A stretch of 64,000 nt of DNA from Roseisalinus antarcticus (GTDB lineage Bacteria; Pseudomonadota; Alphaproteobacteria; Rhodobacterales; Rhodobacteraceae): the NCBI RefSeq assembly GCF_900172355.1, contig NZ_FWFZ01000001.1:248001-312000 (forward strand). Direction: 5' to 3'. Shown piece after piece: positions 1-8,755 of the stretch (its first letter is position 1; each line of letters starts with the position of its first letter). Both the position numbers and the translations under genes were made by a program. Below the pieces are notes generated by a model. It was given only the letters and a program-made list of their open reading frames with translations, did no database searches and was not told the origin of the DNA.

Positions 1-383
1 TTGGGCTCGGCGGTGTAGCCCAGCGGCGCCTCTGCCCCGAGCCCCAGGTAGCGCCGGATCCGGTCGTCGAACTCGCGGATCTCGTCGCCGTCGAAGGCAT
101 TGGCCAGCGAGGTCATGCGTTGGGCATGGGTGACCTTGCCGAACGCCTCGGCCGGCGCCGCGCCGACCTGGTCGGTGGGGCTGTCGTCGCGTTTGAGCTC
201 TGGAAAGCGGGCCTCGATCCCGAGGTTCCGCCGCTTGAGCGCGTCGTACTCGGCGTCGCTGATCTCGGGTGCGTCCTCGGCGTGATAGGCGGTATCGGCT
301 TGGGCCAGCGCCTCGGCCAGCCGGGCCAGCTCCTCGCGGGCCTCGTCCGTCGTCAGATCCTCAACCGGCTTTTGCATGCGCAT
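1..383 (-). CDS. ligA: NAD-dependent DNA ligase LigA, N-terminal part (cut by window edge)
   Basis: This is the first 127 codons of NAD-dependent DNA ligase, which seals nicks in replication and repair. The N-terminal Ia domain that binds the NMN half of NAD is visible, including YHAEDAPEISDAEYDAL near residues 33-49, followed by the start of the adenylation domain (SLANAFDGDEI). The window ends inside the EPK motif, at the lysine that the family uses as adenylation nucleophile. The start at 383 has a GGAGAGG ribosome site about 5 bases upstream; a second ATG lies two codons further in. The family assignment is firm. The rest of the protein lies outside the window. Confidence 0.93.
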   Translation of the reverse strand, partial: MRMQKPVEDLTTDEAREELARLAEALAQADTAYHAEDAPEISDAEYDALKRRNLGIEARFPELKRDDSPTDQVGAAPAEAFGKVTHAQRMTSLANAFDGDEIREFDDRIRRYLGLGAEAPLGYTAEP

Positions 384-627
384 CGAACCTCTCCGCCATT
401 CAGGCCTGCCCGGGATGTGCTAGCCGGGTCGCCGCGACCCGTCCACCCCCGCGCGACACGCGGGCCCGATCCGGGGGGGCCGGTTCAGGGTCCACCCCAG
501 GCCGCGCGGCGTGGCGACCAACAAAGCGGCAGCGCTGCGGGCCATGGGTCGATTGCGCCCCCTCCGGCCATTTCTGCCTTGACCCCGCCCGGGCGCTGCC
601 ATTGCCTGAGGGGCGCCCCCGGACCGA

Positions 628-1692
628 ATGACGCGAGACCGCCCCCACATGCGATTGAACAACCTCACCGAAGCCCGCGACGAGTATCTCGACCTGGAAG
701 TCGCCGCCGCCGCCGCGATCTTCGTGCGCGAAGTCATCGCGCTCGAGGCGGGGCAAGAGGTGCTGGTCACCGCCGATACCCGGACCGACATGCGCGTGCC
801 CGACGCCATCGCCCGGGCCGTCATGGCCGCGGGTGGGGTGCCGTCGCTGCTGCGCTACCCTTCGCCGGGGCGGTCCTATGGCGCCTCGCCGGCGGTCGTG
901 GCCGCGGCGGCCAAGGCCAGCGCGGTCTGGGTCGCCTGTTCCTGGAACGAGCTGATCTATTCCGAGGCCTGGCAATCGGTGATGGAGGCCGGGGTGCAAT
1001 ACGTCTCCTACGGGGGGCTCGATTGCGACGGTTTCGTGCGTTGCGTCGGCGGGGTGGACACCCCGAAGCTCGAAGAGATGGGCCAGGAGATCATCGCGCT
1101 GCTGACCGATGCAGAGATGCACGTGACCTCGAAGGCAGGCACCGACATCCGGTTTCACAATCGCGGCGGCACCGTCGGGTCGTTCCGGATGGTGGCCAAC
1201 CCCGTGCGCATCCCGATCATGCTGGCCGGCCAGGTCACGTGGGAGCCGAACGAGGGCTCGATGACGGGCCGGCTGGTCGCCGACGGCGTGCTGTCGCCGC
1301 CCGAGGACGTGGGCCTGATCCTCGAGCCGCTCACGCTGGAAATCGCCGGCGGCCGCATCGACCGGATCGCAGGCGGGCGCGAAGCCGCCCTGTTGGAGCG
1401 CTGGATCGCCCAGCGCGAGGACCCGACCCTGCGGCGGATCGCCCATGCCTCGCTGGGCTTCAACCCGGGGGTGCGTGTGCCGACCGGCCGCATCCTCGAG
1501 GACGAACGCGCGTTCGGCGATATCGACTTCGGCTGGGGCGCCTGGGTCGGCCGGCCCGCGGCGGGGCATTTCGACTTCACCTGCCGGCAGGTCTCCATCA
1601 CCGCCGATGGCGTCGAGATCCTGCGCGACGGCCTGTTCGTCGACCCGAAGCTGGCCGCGCTCTGCCGCGAGATGGGCGTGCCCGGCCACTGA
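628..1692 (+). CDS. M29 aminopeptidase / NicX-like metalloenzyme
   Basis: The 354-residue protein resembles the COG2309 superfamily, which holds M29 aminopeptidases (aminopeptidase T) and the Fe(II) dioxygenase NicX. The C-terminal part carries the likely metal ligands: His273 in AHASLGFNPG, then His314 and Asp316 in a GHFDF motif, a His..HxD pattern like that of NicX. FGDIDFGWG lies just before it. The gene converges on a polyamine-type ABC importer operon, so a role in breaking down an imported nitrogen compound is possible, but that is inference. The start could also be the ATG at 649. I cannot tell peptidase from ring-cleaving oxygenase by eye. Confidence 0.65.
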   Translation: MTRDRPHMRLNNLTEARDEYLDLEVAAAAAIFVREVIALEAGQEVLVTADTRTDMRVPDAIARAVMAAGGVPSLLRYPSPGRSYGASPAVVAAAAKASAVWVACSWNELIYSEAWQSVMEAGVQYVSYGGLDCDGFVRCVGGVDTPKLEEMGQEIIALLTDAEMHVTSKAGTDIRFHNRGGTVGSFRMVANPVRIPIMLAGQVTWEPNEGSMTGRLVADGVLSPPEDVGLILEPLTLEIAGGRIDRIAGGREAALLERWIAQREDPTLRRIAHASLGFNPGVRVPTGRILEDERAFGDIDFGWGAWVGRPAAGHFDFTCRQVSITADGVEILRDGLFVDPKLAALCREMGVPGH

Positions 1693-1724
1693 TTGGATCG
1701 CTGCCGGGCAGCGGTGGTGCGTCG

Positions 1725-2831
1725 TCAGGCAGGGTCGCCATCCGCGGCGGGCCCCGACGCCACCGGCACGATGGCGTCGGGCGGGATCGACAGGGCCACG
1801 CGGTCACCCGGTCCGGGCCGCGCCTCGCCCGAGGCTGCGGGCAGGCGGACGAGCGCGAGGGCGCCATTGTCCAGCCGCGTCTTGTAAAGCGTAGCCGTGC
1901 CGAGGAAATTCGCATCCACAATATGGCCAGGCAGGCCCGCGCCATCGCCCGAGAACGTGATCCGTTCGGGCCGGATCGCCACGGTGCGCTCGGCGCCGGC
2001 CATCGGCGCCATGGAGCCCGGCAGGGGCAGGCGCAGCCCGCCGGACAGGGCCAGGTGGACGCCCTCTGCGCCCCGCACCACCGCGCCGGACAGAAGCGTC
2101 GCCTCACCGATGAAATCGGCCACGAACCGTGTGGCCGGGCGGTTGTAGATCGTGTCGGGCGCGGCCACCTGCTCGATCCGGCCGCCGTTCATCACGGCGA
2201 TCCGGTCGGACATGGTCAGCGCCTCCTCCTGATCGTGGGTGACGTAGATCAGCGTCACGCCCAGCTCGCGCTGCAGCTCCTTCAGCTCGAACTGCATCGA
2301 GGCGCGAAGCTTGCGGTCCAGCGCCCCCAGCGGCTCGTCGCACAGCAGCACGCGGGGCCGGATCACGATCGCCCGCGCGAGCGCCACGCGCTGCTGTTGC
2401 CCGCCGGACAGCTGCCCGGGATGGCGTGCCTCGAACCCGGTCAGCTGAACCTGCGCCAGCGCGGCCGCCACCCGCGCGGCGATCTCGGCGGCCGGCAGGC
2501 GGCGCATCCGCAGCCCGAAGGCCACGTTCTGATGCACCGTCCGGTGCGGGAACAGGGCGTCGTTCTGGAACACCAGCCCCATGTCGCGCTTGTGCGGCGG
2601 CGCCCAGGTCACATCCCGTCCGCCGAGCCCTATTCGCCCGGCGGTCGGTTCCTCGAAGCCCGCGATCATCCGCAACGTCGTGGTCTTGCCGCAGCCCGAC
2701 GGGCCGAGAAGGGAAAAGAACTCCCCCTCCCGGATGTCCAGGTCGAGGTTGCTGACCGCGTCGACCCCTCCGCCATAGCTCTTGGAGATGGCTTTCAACG
2801 AGATCGCGATGTCGTCGGTCATGTCACGCAT
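1725..2831 (-). CDS. ABC transporter ATP-binding protein, PotA type
   Basis: This is the ATPase of a spermidine/putrescine-type importer (CUT1/PotA family, 368 residues). Walker A GPSGCGKT lies at residues 43-50, the signature is LSGGQQQR and Walker B is LLCDEPLGALD. A C-terminal TOBE-like regulatory domain follows (AIRPERITF). It is the last gene of a minus-strand operon: SDR, permease, broken permease, binding protein, ATPase. The gap to the binding-protein gene is 27 bases. With one permease interrupted, the ATPase may have no intact partner of its own. The start could also be the internal ATG at 2822. Substrate is inferred from family only. Confidence 0.88.
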   Translation of the reverse strand: MRDMTDDIAISLKAISKSYGGGVDAVSNLDLDIREGEFFSLLGPSGCGKTTTLRMIAGFEEPTAGRIGLGGRDVTWAPPHKRDMGLVFQNDALFPHRTVHQNVAFGLRMRRLPAAEIAARVAAALAQVQLTGFEARHPGQLSGGQQQRVALARAIVIRPRVLLCDEPLGALDRKLRASMQFELKELQRELGVTLIYVTHDQEEALTMSDRIAVMNGGRIEQVAAPDTIYNRPATRFVADFIGEATLLSGAVVRGAEGVHLALSGGLRLPLPGSMAPMAGAERTVAIRPERITFSGDGAGLPGHIVDANFLGTATLYKTRLDNGALALVRLPAASGEARPGPGDRVALSIPPDAIVPVASGPAADGDPA

Positions 2832-2858
2832 GGTCGTTGCAGGCTCCCGTTGTCACGC

Positions 2859-3923
2859 TCAGCCGCCGAGGGTGCGCATGTACTGGTTGTTCAGCCGGTC
2901 GAAGTTCTGGTTGTACCAGTTCCAGTCCGGCGTCACGAGATTGGCCACCTTGTCCTCGCCGATATAGAGCGTGTCGGCATAGACCGGCTCCAGCTCGGTC
3001 CTGGTGTTGACGGGGGCGAGCCACATCTCTTCGGTCAGCACCTTCTGGACGGGCGGCGACAGGACGTGGTTGACCCAGGCATAGGCCAGGTCCTTTACGC
3101 CGGAGCCGGAGGTGACCGAATAGGTCTGTTCCAGCGCGACCGACCCCTCCTCGGGCCAGGCGAAGCCCAGCGGCGTGTCCTGGCCAGTGTATTTCAGGAT
3201 CCCGGCATCGTCGATCACGGCGATCGCGACCTCTTCGGACAGCATCAGCTGTTCCATCGCCCCGGTGAAATCGGCCAGCCGCATGGGCTTGAGCCGCTCC
3301 AGCGCCTCGAACATCGCGTCGATATCGGTGAAGCCGTCGCCGTAGATCTGCCCCAGCATCAGGAAGAACCCCGCACCCAGCGTGTTCTGCATCACGTAGG
3401 AGCCACGCCGCCCGGCATAGTCCTCGTTGAACATGTCGGTCCAGGACGTGGGTGGCGCACTGACCAGATCCTTGCGATAGCCCAGCCCCACGGCCGAGTT
3501 CAGGAAGGTGATCCCCACAAGCTCGTCCCGTTTGGAGAAGCCGTAGATATCGGCGAGGTTGGGCACGTCGGTCTCTGAATAGCTGTCCTCGACCATGTTC
3601 GCATCCAGCGCCTTCCAGTGGTCGTGCGGGTTGGCCAGCAGGATGTCGTAGAACGGCCGGTTCGGGCTGGAGGACAACAGCTTGGGCATGAACGGCCAGC
3701 CGGTGTCGATCTCTACCTTGCAGCCGTGAGTTTCCTCGAAACCGGGCACGATGCTGGCCTTGAAGACCTCGTCCCAGGTGCCGCCCCAGCCGGCGATCTT
3801 GAGGACCGGGGTCTGCGCCCCGACGATCGAGGGGGCCGCCAGAGAGCCCAGCGCGAAGGCCGCGCCTCCGGACAGGACCTGCCGGCGCGTGGTCGCGGCG
3901 CGGATCGATTTGCGGTCAGTCAT
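2859..3923 (-). CDS. Periplasmic substrate-binding protein of a PotD-type ABC importer, Tat-exported
   Basis: This 354-residue solute-binding protein belongs to the PotD/PotF (spermidine/putrescine) group. The N-terminus has a twin-arginine signal (TTRRQVLSGG) followed by a hydrophobic stretch and a likely cleavage after SIVGA. The mature part begins LKIAGWGGTWDEVFKASIV, typical of the family, and ends with NWYNQNFDRLN. It should capture the ligand in the periplasm and deliver it to the membrane permeases encoded upstream. It is the only ABC binding protein in the window, although two sets of permease genes are present. The exact ligand cannot be read from sequence. Confidence 0.88.
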   Translation of the reverse strand: MTDRKSIRAATTRRQVLSGGAAFALGSLAAPSIVGAQTPVLKIAGWGGTWDEVFKASIVPGFEETHGCKVEIDTGWPFMPKLLSSSPNRPFYDILLANPHDHWKALDANMVEDSYSETDVPNLADIYGFSKRDELVGITFLNSAVGLGYRKDLVSAPPTSWTDMFNEDYAGRRGSYVMQNTLGAGFFLMLGQIYGDGFTDIDAMFEALERLKPMRLADFTGAMEQLMLSEEVAIAVIDDAGILKYTGQDTPLGFAWPEEGSVALEQTYSVTSGSGVKDLAYAWVNHVLSPPVQKVLTEEMWLAPVNTRTELEPVYADTLYIGEDKVANLVTPDWNWYNQNFDRLNNQYMRTLGG

Positions 3924-3978
3924 CTTTGTCTTGCCTCCAGTGTCGTGGCCGCCATCGCGGCACGGGTTGAAAAAGCTG

Positions 3979-4788
3979 TCAGAGCCGGACGTAGGATTGC
4001 AGCCCCATGAGCCGCTCCATCACCAGCACCGCCACGGTCGCCATCACCAACGTGACGAGAGAGGCCGCAGCGATGGTCGGGTCGAAGTTGAAGCGCAGGT
4101 AGTTGAACATGTGGATCGGCAGCGTGGTGCTGTTGGGCGCCACGAGGAACAGCGACACCTCGAACTGGTCGAAGCTCACGATGAAGCCGAACATCGCGCC
4201 CGCGATCACCCCGGGCTTGATCAGCGGCATGGTCACCTCGCGGAACACCTCCCAGGGGGTCGCGCCCAGCGAGGCGGCCGCATCCTCCAGCGAGCGGTCG
4301 AAATCGGTCAGCACGGCGGTGACGGTGCGGATCGTGTAGGGGATCTTCACCGCGATATGGGCGATCAGCAGCGCCCAGAAACCGCGGCCCAGGTCGGTGA
4401 GATAGAACATCTGGAAGATCGCGAGCCCGGTCAGGATCGACGGCACCATCAGCGGCGACACGAACAGCGCCGAGAGCGCCCCCGAAAACGGCAGGTTGCC
4501 CCGCACCAGCGCCAGCGCCGCCATCGTGCCCAGCGTGGTCGAGACGACGACCGACACGCAGGCCAGCCCCAGCGAAAAGCGCAGCGCTTACATGAACTCG
4601 GGCGAGGACAGGAAATCCTCGACCCAGCGCAACGAGAAGCCCGTGGGCGGGAACTGGATATAGGGCGCGTCGTTGAACGCGAAAAGCACGATGAAGACCA
4701 GCGGCAGCAGCAGGAACGCCAGGATCAGGGCGATCAGAAGCGACCAGCCGAGGCTGGCCAGACGGCCGATCAGCGGGGCGCCGGTCAC
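3979..4788 (-). pseudogene. PotC-type ABC permease interrupted by an in-frame TAA
   Basis: The second permease of the operon reads as one frame of about 269 codons from a GTG at 4788 to TGA at 3979, except for a TAA at 4588-4590 (codon 67). The 66 residues before it (first membrane helix, VFIVLFAFNDAPYIQF, ending SPEFM) and those after it (ALRFSLGLACVSVVVSTT, later LEDAAASLGATPWEVF with the EAA loop) are typical of PotC. The GTG overlaps the upstream permease stop as GTGA, so the gene was built for coupled translation. The stop aligns with a Glu in the intact paralogue at 17354-18154, so one base change from GAA or CAA would explain it. A sequencing error or readthrough remains possible. Confidence 0.8.
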
Positions 4789-5741
4789 GTCCCGCCCCCG
4801 CGCCCGACCCGAGACAAGACCCGCCAATAGGCGGCGATCACGCTCATCGACAGGACCAGCAGGGCGAAGCCCAGCGCCGCCGCGAAGCTCGGATTGAAGC
4901 TCGACGCGATCTGTTGGTAGATCAGGATCGGCAGGTTCACGAAAGCGAAGCCGCCCATCAGGGTCGGCGTCACGTAGGAACTGATCGTCAGCGCGAAGAC
5001 CAGCAGCGACCCGGCCAGGATCCCCGGCACCGACAATGGCAGCGTCACCTCGACGAAGGCCCGCAGCCGGGTGGCGCCCAGCGATTGCGCCGCCTGCTCC
5101 AGCCGGTCGTCGATCCGGCCGAGAACGCCGACCAGCGTCAGCACCATGAACGGCACGAAGATATGGGTCATGGCGACCACGATGCCGAAGGTGTTGTACA
5201 TTAGGGGCAACGGCTCGGCGATCAGCCCGGCGCCGGTCAATGTCCGGTTGATCACGCCCTGGTCCGCAAGCAGCGTCATCCAGGCGAAGGTGCGGATCAC
5301 CATGCCAGTCATCATCGGGCTGAGAACCGCGATCATCAGGATGCTGCGCCAGGCCGCGCTGCGCATCCGCGCCAGTTGCAGCGCCAGCGGATAGGCGATC
5401 GCCAGGCTCGCGCCGGTCACGTAGAGGCCGAGCAGGACGGTGCTGCCCACCGCCTCCAGGTAATAGGTGTCCTGCACCATGCGGGTGTAGTTCTCGAGGG
5501 TGAAGGTGACCGTGTCGTCCCAGAGCGGGTTGCCGGTCAGAAGGCTGAAGAGCAGCATCACCGCCAGCGGCATGAGAAAGAGCACCGCGAAAAACGCCAG
5601 CGCCGGCGAAAGCAGCAGCCACGCGGTCCGTCGGCCGGAGCTTGCGGGGCGGGGGCCGGAGCTTGCGGGGCGGGGGCCGGAGCTTGCGGGGCGGGGGCCG
5701 CCGCGCGGCGTATCGTCGAGCGTGATGTCCGCGGTGGTCAT
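4785..5741 (-). CDS. PotB-type ABC transporter permease
   Basis: This inner-membrane permease of about 318 residues belongs to a spermidine/putrescine-type importer. It has six or so hydrophobic segments (first: AWLLLSPALAFFAVLFLMPL) and the EAA loop EQAAQSLGATRLRAF that contacts the ATPase. The ATG at 5741 is chosen because GGAGG lies 5 bases upstream. The cytoplasmic N-terminus is unusual: residues 16-35 are three copies of a Pro-Arg-Pro-Ala-Ser-Ser-Gly unit, encoded by a 21-base tandem repeat. The stop overlaps the next permease start by 4 bases. The SDR gene starts 140 bases upstream on the same strand. Confidence 0.88.
   Translation of the reverse strand: MTTADITLDDTPRGGPRPASSGPRPASSGPRPASSGRRTAWLLLSPALAFFAVLFLMPLAVMLLFSLLTGNPLWDDTVTFTLENYTRMVQDTYYLEAVGSTVLLGLYVTGASLAIAYPLALQLARMRSAAWRSILMIAVLSPMMTGMVIRTFAWMTLLADQGVINRTLTGAGLIAEPLPLMYNTFGIVVAMTHIFVPFMVLTLVGVLGRIDDRLEQAAQSLGATRLRAFVEVTLPLSVPGILAGSLLVFALTISSYVTPTLMGGFAFVNLPILIYQQIASSFNPSFAAALGFALLVLSMSVIAAYWRVLSRVGRGGGT
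5635..5697. repeat. Three tandem copies of a 21-bp unit inside the permease N-terminus
   Basis: Three exact head-to-tail copies of a 21-bp GC-rich unit (5635-5655, 5656-5676, 5677-5697). The length is a multiple of three, so each copy adds seven residues (PRPASSG-like) to the cytoplasmic tail without a frameshift. The array could vary in copy number by slippage. Confidence 0.9.
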
Positions 5742-5881
5742 GAAACCTCCATGGGGCAGCTTCAGAATCATTTCGACGATAGGTACGGTTTTCGAAAATC
5801 CGGGCGCACCGGTGCCCGCCGCCCGAGCGGATATGTCCAGAAAGGCCCTGTCTTGCTGAAAATTTGTGCCTGTTGCCCGGA

Positions 5882-6643
5882 TCAGAGCTTCGAGACAAGC
5901 GCTCCGCCATCGACCGCGAGCGTCGTGCCGGTGATGTAGGACCCCGCGTCGTTCGCCAGCAGCAGCAGTGGGGCGGACAGCTCCTCGGGCCGCGCCGGGC
6001 GGCCCATGGGCACGCGCTCCAGCGCCGCCTGCCCGCGCCCGGAGGCGAAGAACTCCGCCGACATGTCCGTCGCCACGTAGCCGGGCGCCAGCGCGTTCAC
6101 CCGGATGTTCTGCGACGCGAGCTCCATGGCCATGACCTCGGTCAGGCGGATCAGCCCGGCCTTCGCGGCGACATAGCCCGGCACCCAATCGCCGCCGCGC
6201 AGACCGCTGATCGAGGCGACGTTGACGATGGCCCCGCCCAGTCCGTCCGCCGCCATGGATCGCGCGACCGCCTGCGCCATGAACCAGGCGCCGGTCAGAT
6301 CGGTGTCCACGACCTGCCGCCAATCCTCCTCGTCCTGCTCCAGCATCGGTTTCGCGACCAGAACGCCCGCGTTGTTCACCAGGATGTCGATGCGCCCAGC
6401 GGCGGCGCAGGCCTCGTCGACCGCCGCCCGAACCGCTTGCGCGTCCGTCACATCGACCCGCAGATGCACCGCATCCGGATCCAGCCCCGCATCGTCGCCG
6501 CCCCCACCGCTGCGCGACGCCGCGACGATCCGCGCCCCCGCCGCCGCGAGAACCTGCGCGAAGTGCCGCCCCAACCCGCGATTGGCCCCGGTGACCAGCG
6601 CCGTCTTTCCCGTGAGATCCATGCCCGGCATCGTTGTTGTCAT
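5882..6643 (-). CDS. SDR family oxidoreductase
   Basis: This is a classical short-chain dehydrogenase of about 253 residues with a Rossmann fold. The cofactor motif TGANRGLG lies near the N-terminus, NNAG in the middle, the catalytic Ser in VNVASISG, and the YxxxK pair in GYVAAKAG. It should oxidise or reduce a small alcohol or ketone with NAD(P). It lies 140 bases upstream of the permease gene and points the same way, so it is probably part of the importer operon, possibly acting on the imported compound (inference). The start at 6643 is preferred because AAGGAG lies 9 bases upstream; an in-frame ATG at 6661 lacks such a site. Confidence 0.88.
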   Translation of the reverse strand: MTTTMPGMDLTGKTALVTGANRGLGRHFAQVLAAAGARIVAASRSGGGGDDAGLDPDAVHLRVDVTDAQAVRAAVDEACAAAGRIDILVNNAGVLVAKPMLEQDEEDWRQVVDTDLTGAWFMAQAVARSMAADGLGGAIVNVASISGLRGGDWVPGYVAAKAGLIRLTEVMAMELASQNIRVNALAPGYVATDMSAEFFASGRGQAALERVPMGRPARPEELSAPLLLLANDAGSYITGTTLAVDGGALVSKL

Positions 6644-7947
6644 ACCCACGCGCTCCTTCATGGTTTACCCCGGCCCGGCAGCATTGCGCCGGCCCGTTGC
6701 GGGGGCCATCCGATCGCGACGCCGGTCCTGATTCCGCGCCGAACCGGCGACCCCGTCGATCCGCCCCCGGACCTTGTTGCCCGGCGGCGGCGGACACGAT
6801 CCGAACCGGACAGCCCGAGACCGGGACCTGCCGCGGACCCGAACCAGCCCATATCCGACCCCGGAATACCTCCACGGTATCCGTTCCCGGCACGCAAGGC
6901 GCCGCACCGAGGCAACCTGTGCCCCGGTCGTCCACAGTGCGACCCGCGGATATCCTGCATGTTATCTTTGCCTGCGCCCCTTGGGCGCAGCCGCGGCTGT
7001 TTCCGCACGATTCCGACCGGGAGACCTGACCATCCGCTCGGCCGCCGCGCAAGTCGGCATCGTGCACCGTTTGGCGCCGCAAGGCGCGTTCGCGTCCCTC
7101 CGAGAGAGCGCCGGCGCTTCGTGGCGGAACAAGGCCCCGAAACGACGCCTGCCGCGATCCCGGCTTCCTTCGGCGCCAAGGGCTTCGGGGCCAAGGGCAC
7201 TTTTCTTGGGTTCGAGCGCATCACTCCTGCCGCCAAGCCCGAGGTCGGGAATTCGGAACGAAGAAACCAAAGACCGATCCCTGCACGCCCATGCGCCTTG
7301 AAAGCGGGACAGGAGGCCAAGCCCAATGAGCGCGGCCTTCAGGACCTAGTCCGAGCAACAAGCTGCCAGGCACGTCTGGTTCGCCGCCGGTCCCACGGTC
7401 AGAGCCCTGGTGTGGCCTGATCTTCGGGGTTTGCCTGAGGTATCACCGCCGGGGCGTTACACCTGCATTCCCACGCCATCCCTGAAAGGGTTCAGACGGT
7501 TTCCCGCAGCCATTGAGCCGATTTGGCCTCAAGCCGAAGCAAGCAATTGCCCGGGCGTATCGGACTTGTCAGACGAGTTTCTGGCCAGGTTTGGTCTTCG
7601 ACGATTGTCTGGCCGGATTTGGTCGTGGGCAGTTGAATGCATCGACCCTCGACAGCCTGGGCAAGGCCGGCGGAGGATCGCCGAGAACCGCAAATTCGCC
7701 GAGATCGCCCGACAGGTTGCAAGCCTCATAGGTGGCGGTCCGCCCGCAAGGCACAACGACGACCTTGCCCAGACGGGCAACAGGCCCGTTGTGCCGACCT
7801 AACGCTCGTCGACCGCCCGCAGCTCGATTCTTTTCGGATGTCGCCGGGAAACGGCGCGACCTTCGCCTCGCAACAGATTGCAACGCCCCATGGTCTCGCC
7901 CAAAGCCCTGTATCCAGCGCAAGGCGCTGCGGATCGCCTCCAACCGG
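6644..7947. other. 1.3-kb stretch with no recognisable gene between SDR and ctrA
   Basis: No reading frame on either strand here has a recognisable domain, a good ribosome site and a normal composition together. Composition is patchier than in the neighbouring genes, with less biased stretches around 7.3-7.8 kb. Two inverted repeats stand out: a perfect 8-bp stem with a 3-base loop at 6972-6990, and the nested element at 7750-7795. It could be decayed coding DNA or a long 3' region of ctrA. No transposase remnant or terminal repeat was found. Confidence 0.6.
7750..7795. other. Nested inverted repeat downstream of ctrA
   Basis: A 9-bp perfect outer stem (GGCACAACG at 7750-7758 with CGTTGTGCC at 7787-7795) encloses a 6-bp perfect inner stem (TTGCCC at 7765-7770 with GGGCAA at 7775-7780) and a 4-base loop, with 6-base spacers on both sides. 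It lies about 150 bases beyond the ctrA stop. It could terminate or protect the ctrA transcript, or be part of an unannotated RNA. There is no clear U-tract. Confidence 0.5.
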
Positions 7948-8664
7948 TCAGGCACCGATGGCGAGCCGCTCGGGGCTCATCGACAGGGGTTCGGGATCGC
8001 GCAGGACGTAGCCCCTGCCCCAAACCGTCTCGATGTAGTTCTGGCCGCCGGTCGCGGTGCTGAGCTTTTTGCGCAACTTGCAGATGAAGACGTCGATGAT
8101 CTTGAGCTCGGGTTCGTCCATCCCGCCATAGAGATGGTTGAGGAACATCTCCTTGGTCAGCGTCGTCCCCTTGCGCAGGGAGAGCAGCTCGAACATCTGG
8201 TATTCCTTGCCAGTCAGATGCACCGGCTGGCCATCGACCTCGACGGTCTTGGCGTCCAGGTTCACCAGGATGCGACCGGTCTTGATGACCGACTGGGCAT
8301 GCCCCTTGGAGCGGCGGATGATCGCGTGGATGCGCGCCACCAGCTCCTCGCGGTGAAAGGGCTTGGTCAGGTAGTCGTCGGCCCCGAAGCCGAAGCTCTT
8401 GAGCTTGCTCTCGGTCGCCTCTTCGCCGGTCAGCACGAGGATCGGCGTGTCGATCCGTGCCAGGCGCAACTGCCGCAGAACGTCCAGGCCGTTCATGTCC
8501 GGCAGGTTCAGATCCAGGAGGATCAAATCGTAGTCGTAGAGCTTCGCAAGATCGATCCCCTCTTCGCCAAGGTCCGTCGCGTAGACGTTGAGGTTGGCGT
8601 GCGTCAGCATCAACTCGATACTCTTCGACGTCGTGGGGTCGTCTTCTACCAGCAAGACACGCAT
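7948..8664 (-). CDS. ctrA: Cell-cycle response regulator CtrA
   Basis: CtrA is the OmpR-type master response regulator of alphaproteobacteria. In Rhodobacterales it controls motility, competence and gene-transfer-agent release more than essential cell-cycle steps. The 238-residue protein has a receiver domain with the phospho-acceptor Asp51 ([17 protein letters not shown]), the acidic pocket EDD at 7-9 and the conserved Lys in [11 protein letters not shown]. The C-terminal winged-helix DNA-binding domain contains [14 protein letters not shown] and [11 protein letters not shown]. sciP, its negative partner, lies just upstream on the same strand. A CtrA-like binding site sits about 50 bases before the start, which suggests autoregulation. 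Confidence 0.97.
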   Translation of the reverse strand: MRVLLVEDDPTTSKSIELMLTHANLNVYATDLGEEGIDLAKLYDYDLILLDLNLPDMNGLDVLRQLRLARIDTPILVLTGEEATESKLKSFGFGADDYLTKPFHREELVARIHAIIRRSKGHAQSVIKTGRILVNLDAKTVEVDGQPVHLTGKEYQMFELLSLRKGTTLTKEMFLNHLYGGMDEPELKIIDVFICKLRKKLSTATGGQNYIETVWGRGYVLRDPEPLSMSPERLAIGA

Positions 8665-8714
8665 CAGGATTCTCCGCTATCTCCGTTCCTGCGCTCAAAC
8701 TAGGCGCAGAAAGG

Positions 8715-8729
8715 TTAACCCGCCGTTAC
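8715..8729. promoter_or_regulatory. Candidate CtrA binding site upstream of ctrA
   Basis: TTAA at 8715-8718, seven bases, then TTAC at 8726-8729, followed by C. This matches the CtrA consensus TTAA-N7-TTAA at seven of eight positions and is centred about 58 bases upstream of the ctrA ATG. It lies between sciP and ctrA, where an autoregulatory site would be expected. Confidence 0.6.
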
Positions 8730-8755
8730 CGTGTAGAGCAGTTTTACACTTCTAC

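Noticed and set aside
120-3578. Very long open frame on the plus strand
   Set aside because: Runs antisense to a clear ABC ATPase and binding protein; composition (Arg/His/Gly/Pro) is that of a GC-rich shadow.
6644-7947. Insertion-sequence remnant
   Set aside because: No transposase-like frame, terminal inverted repeat or target duplication seen.
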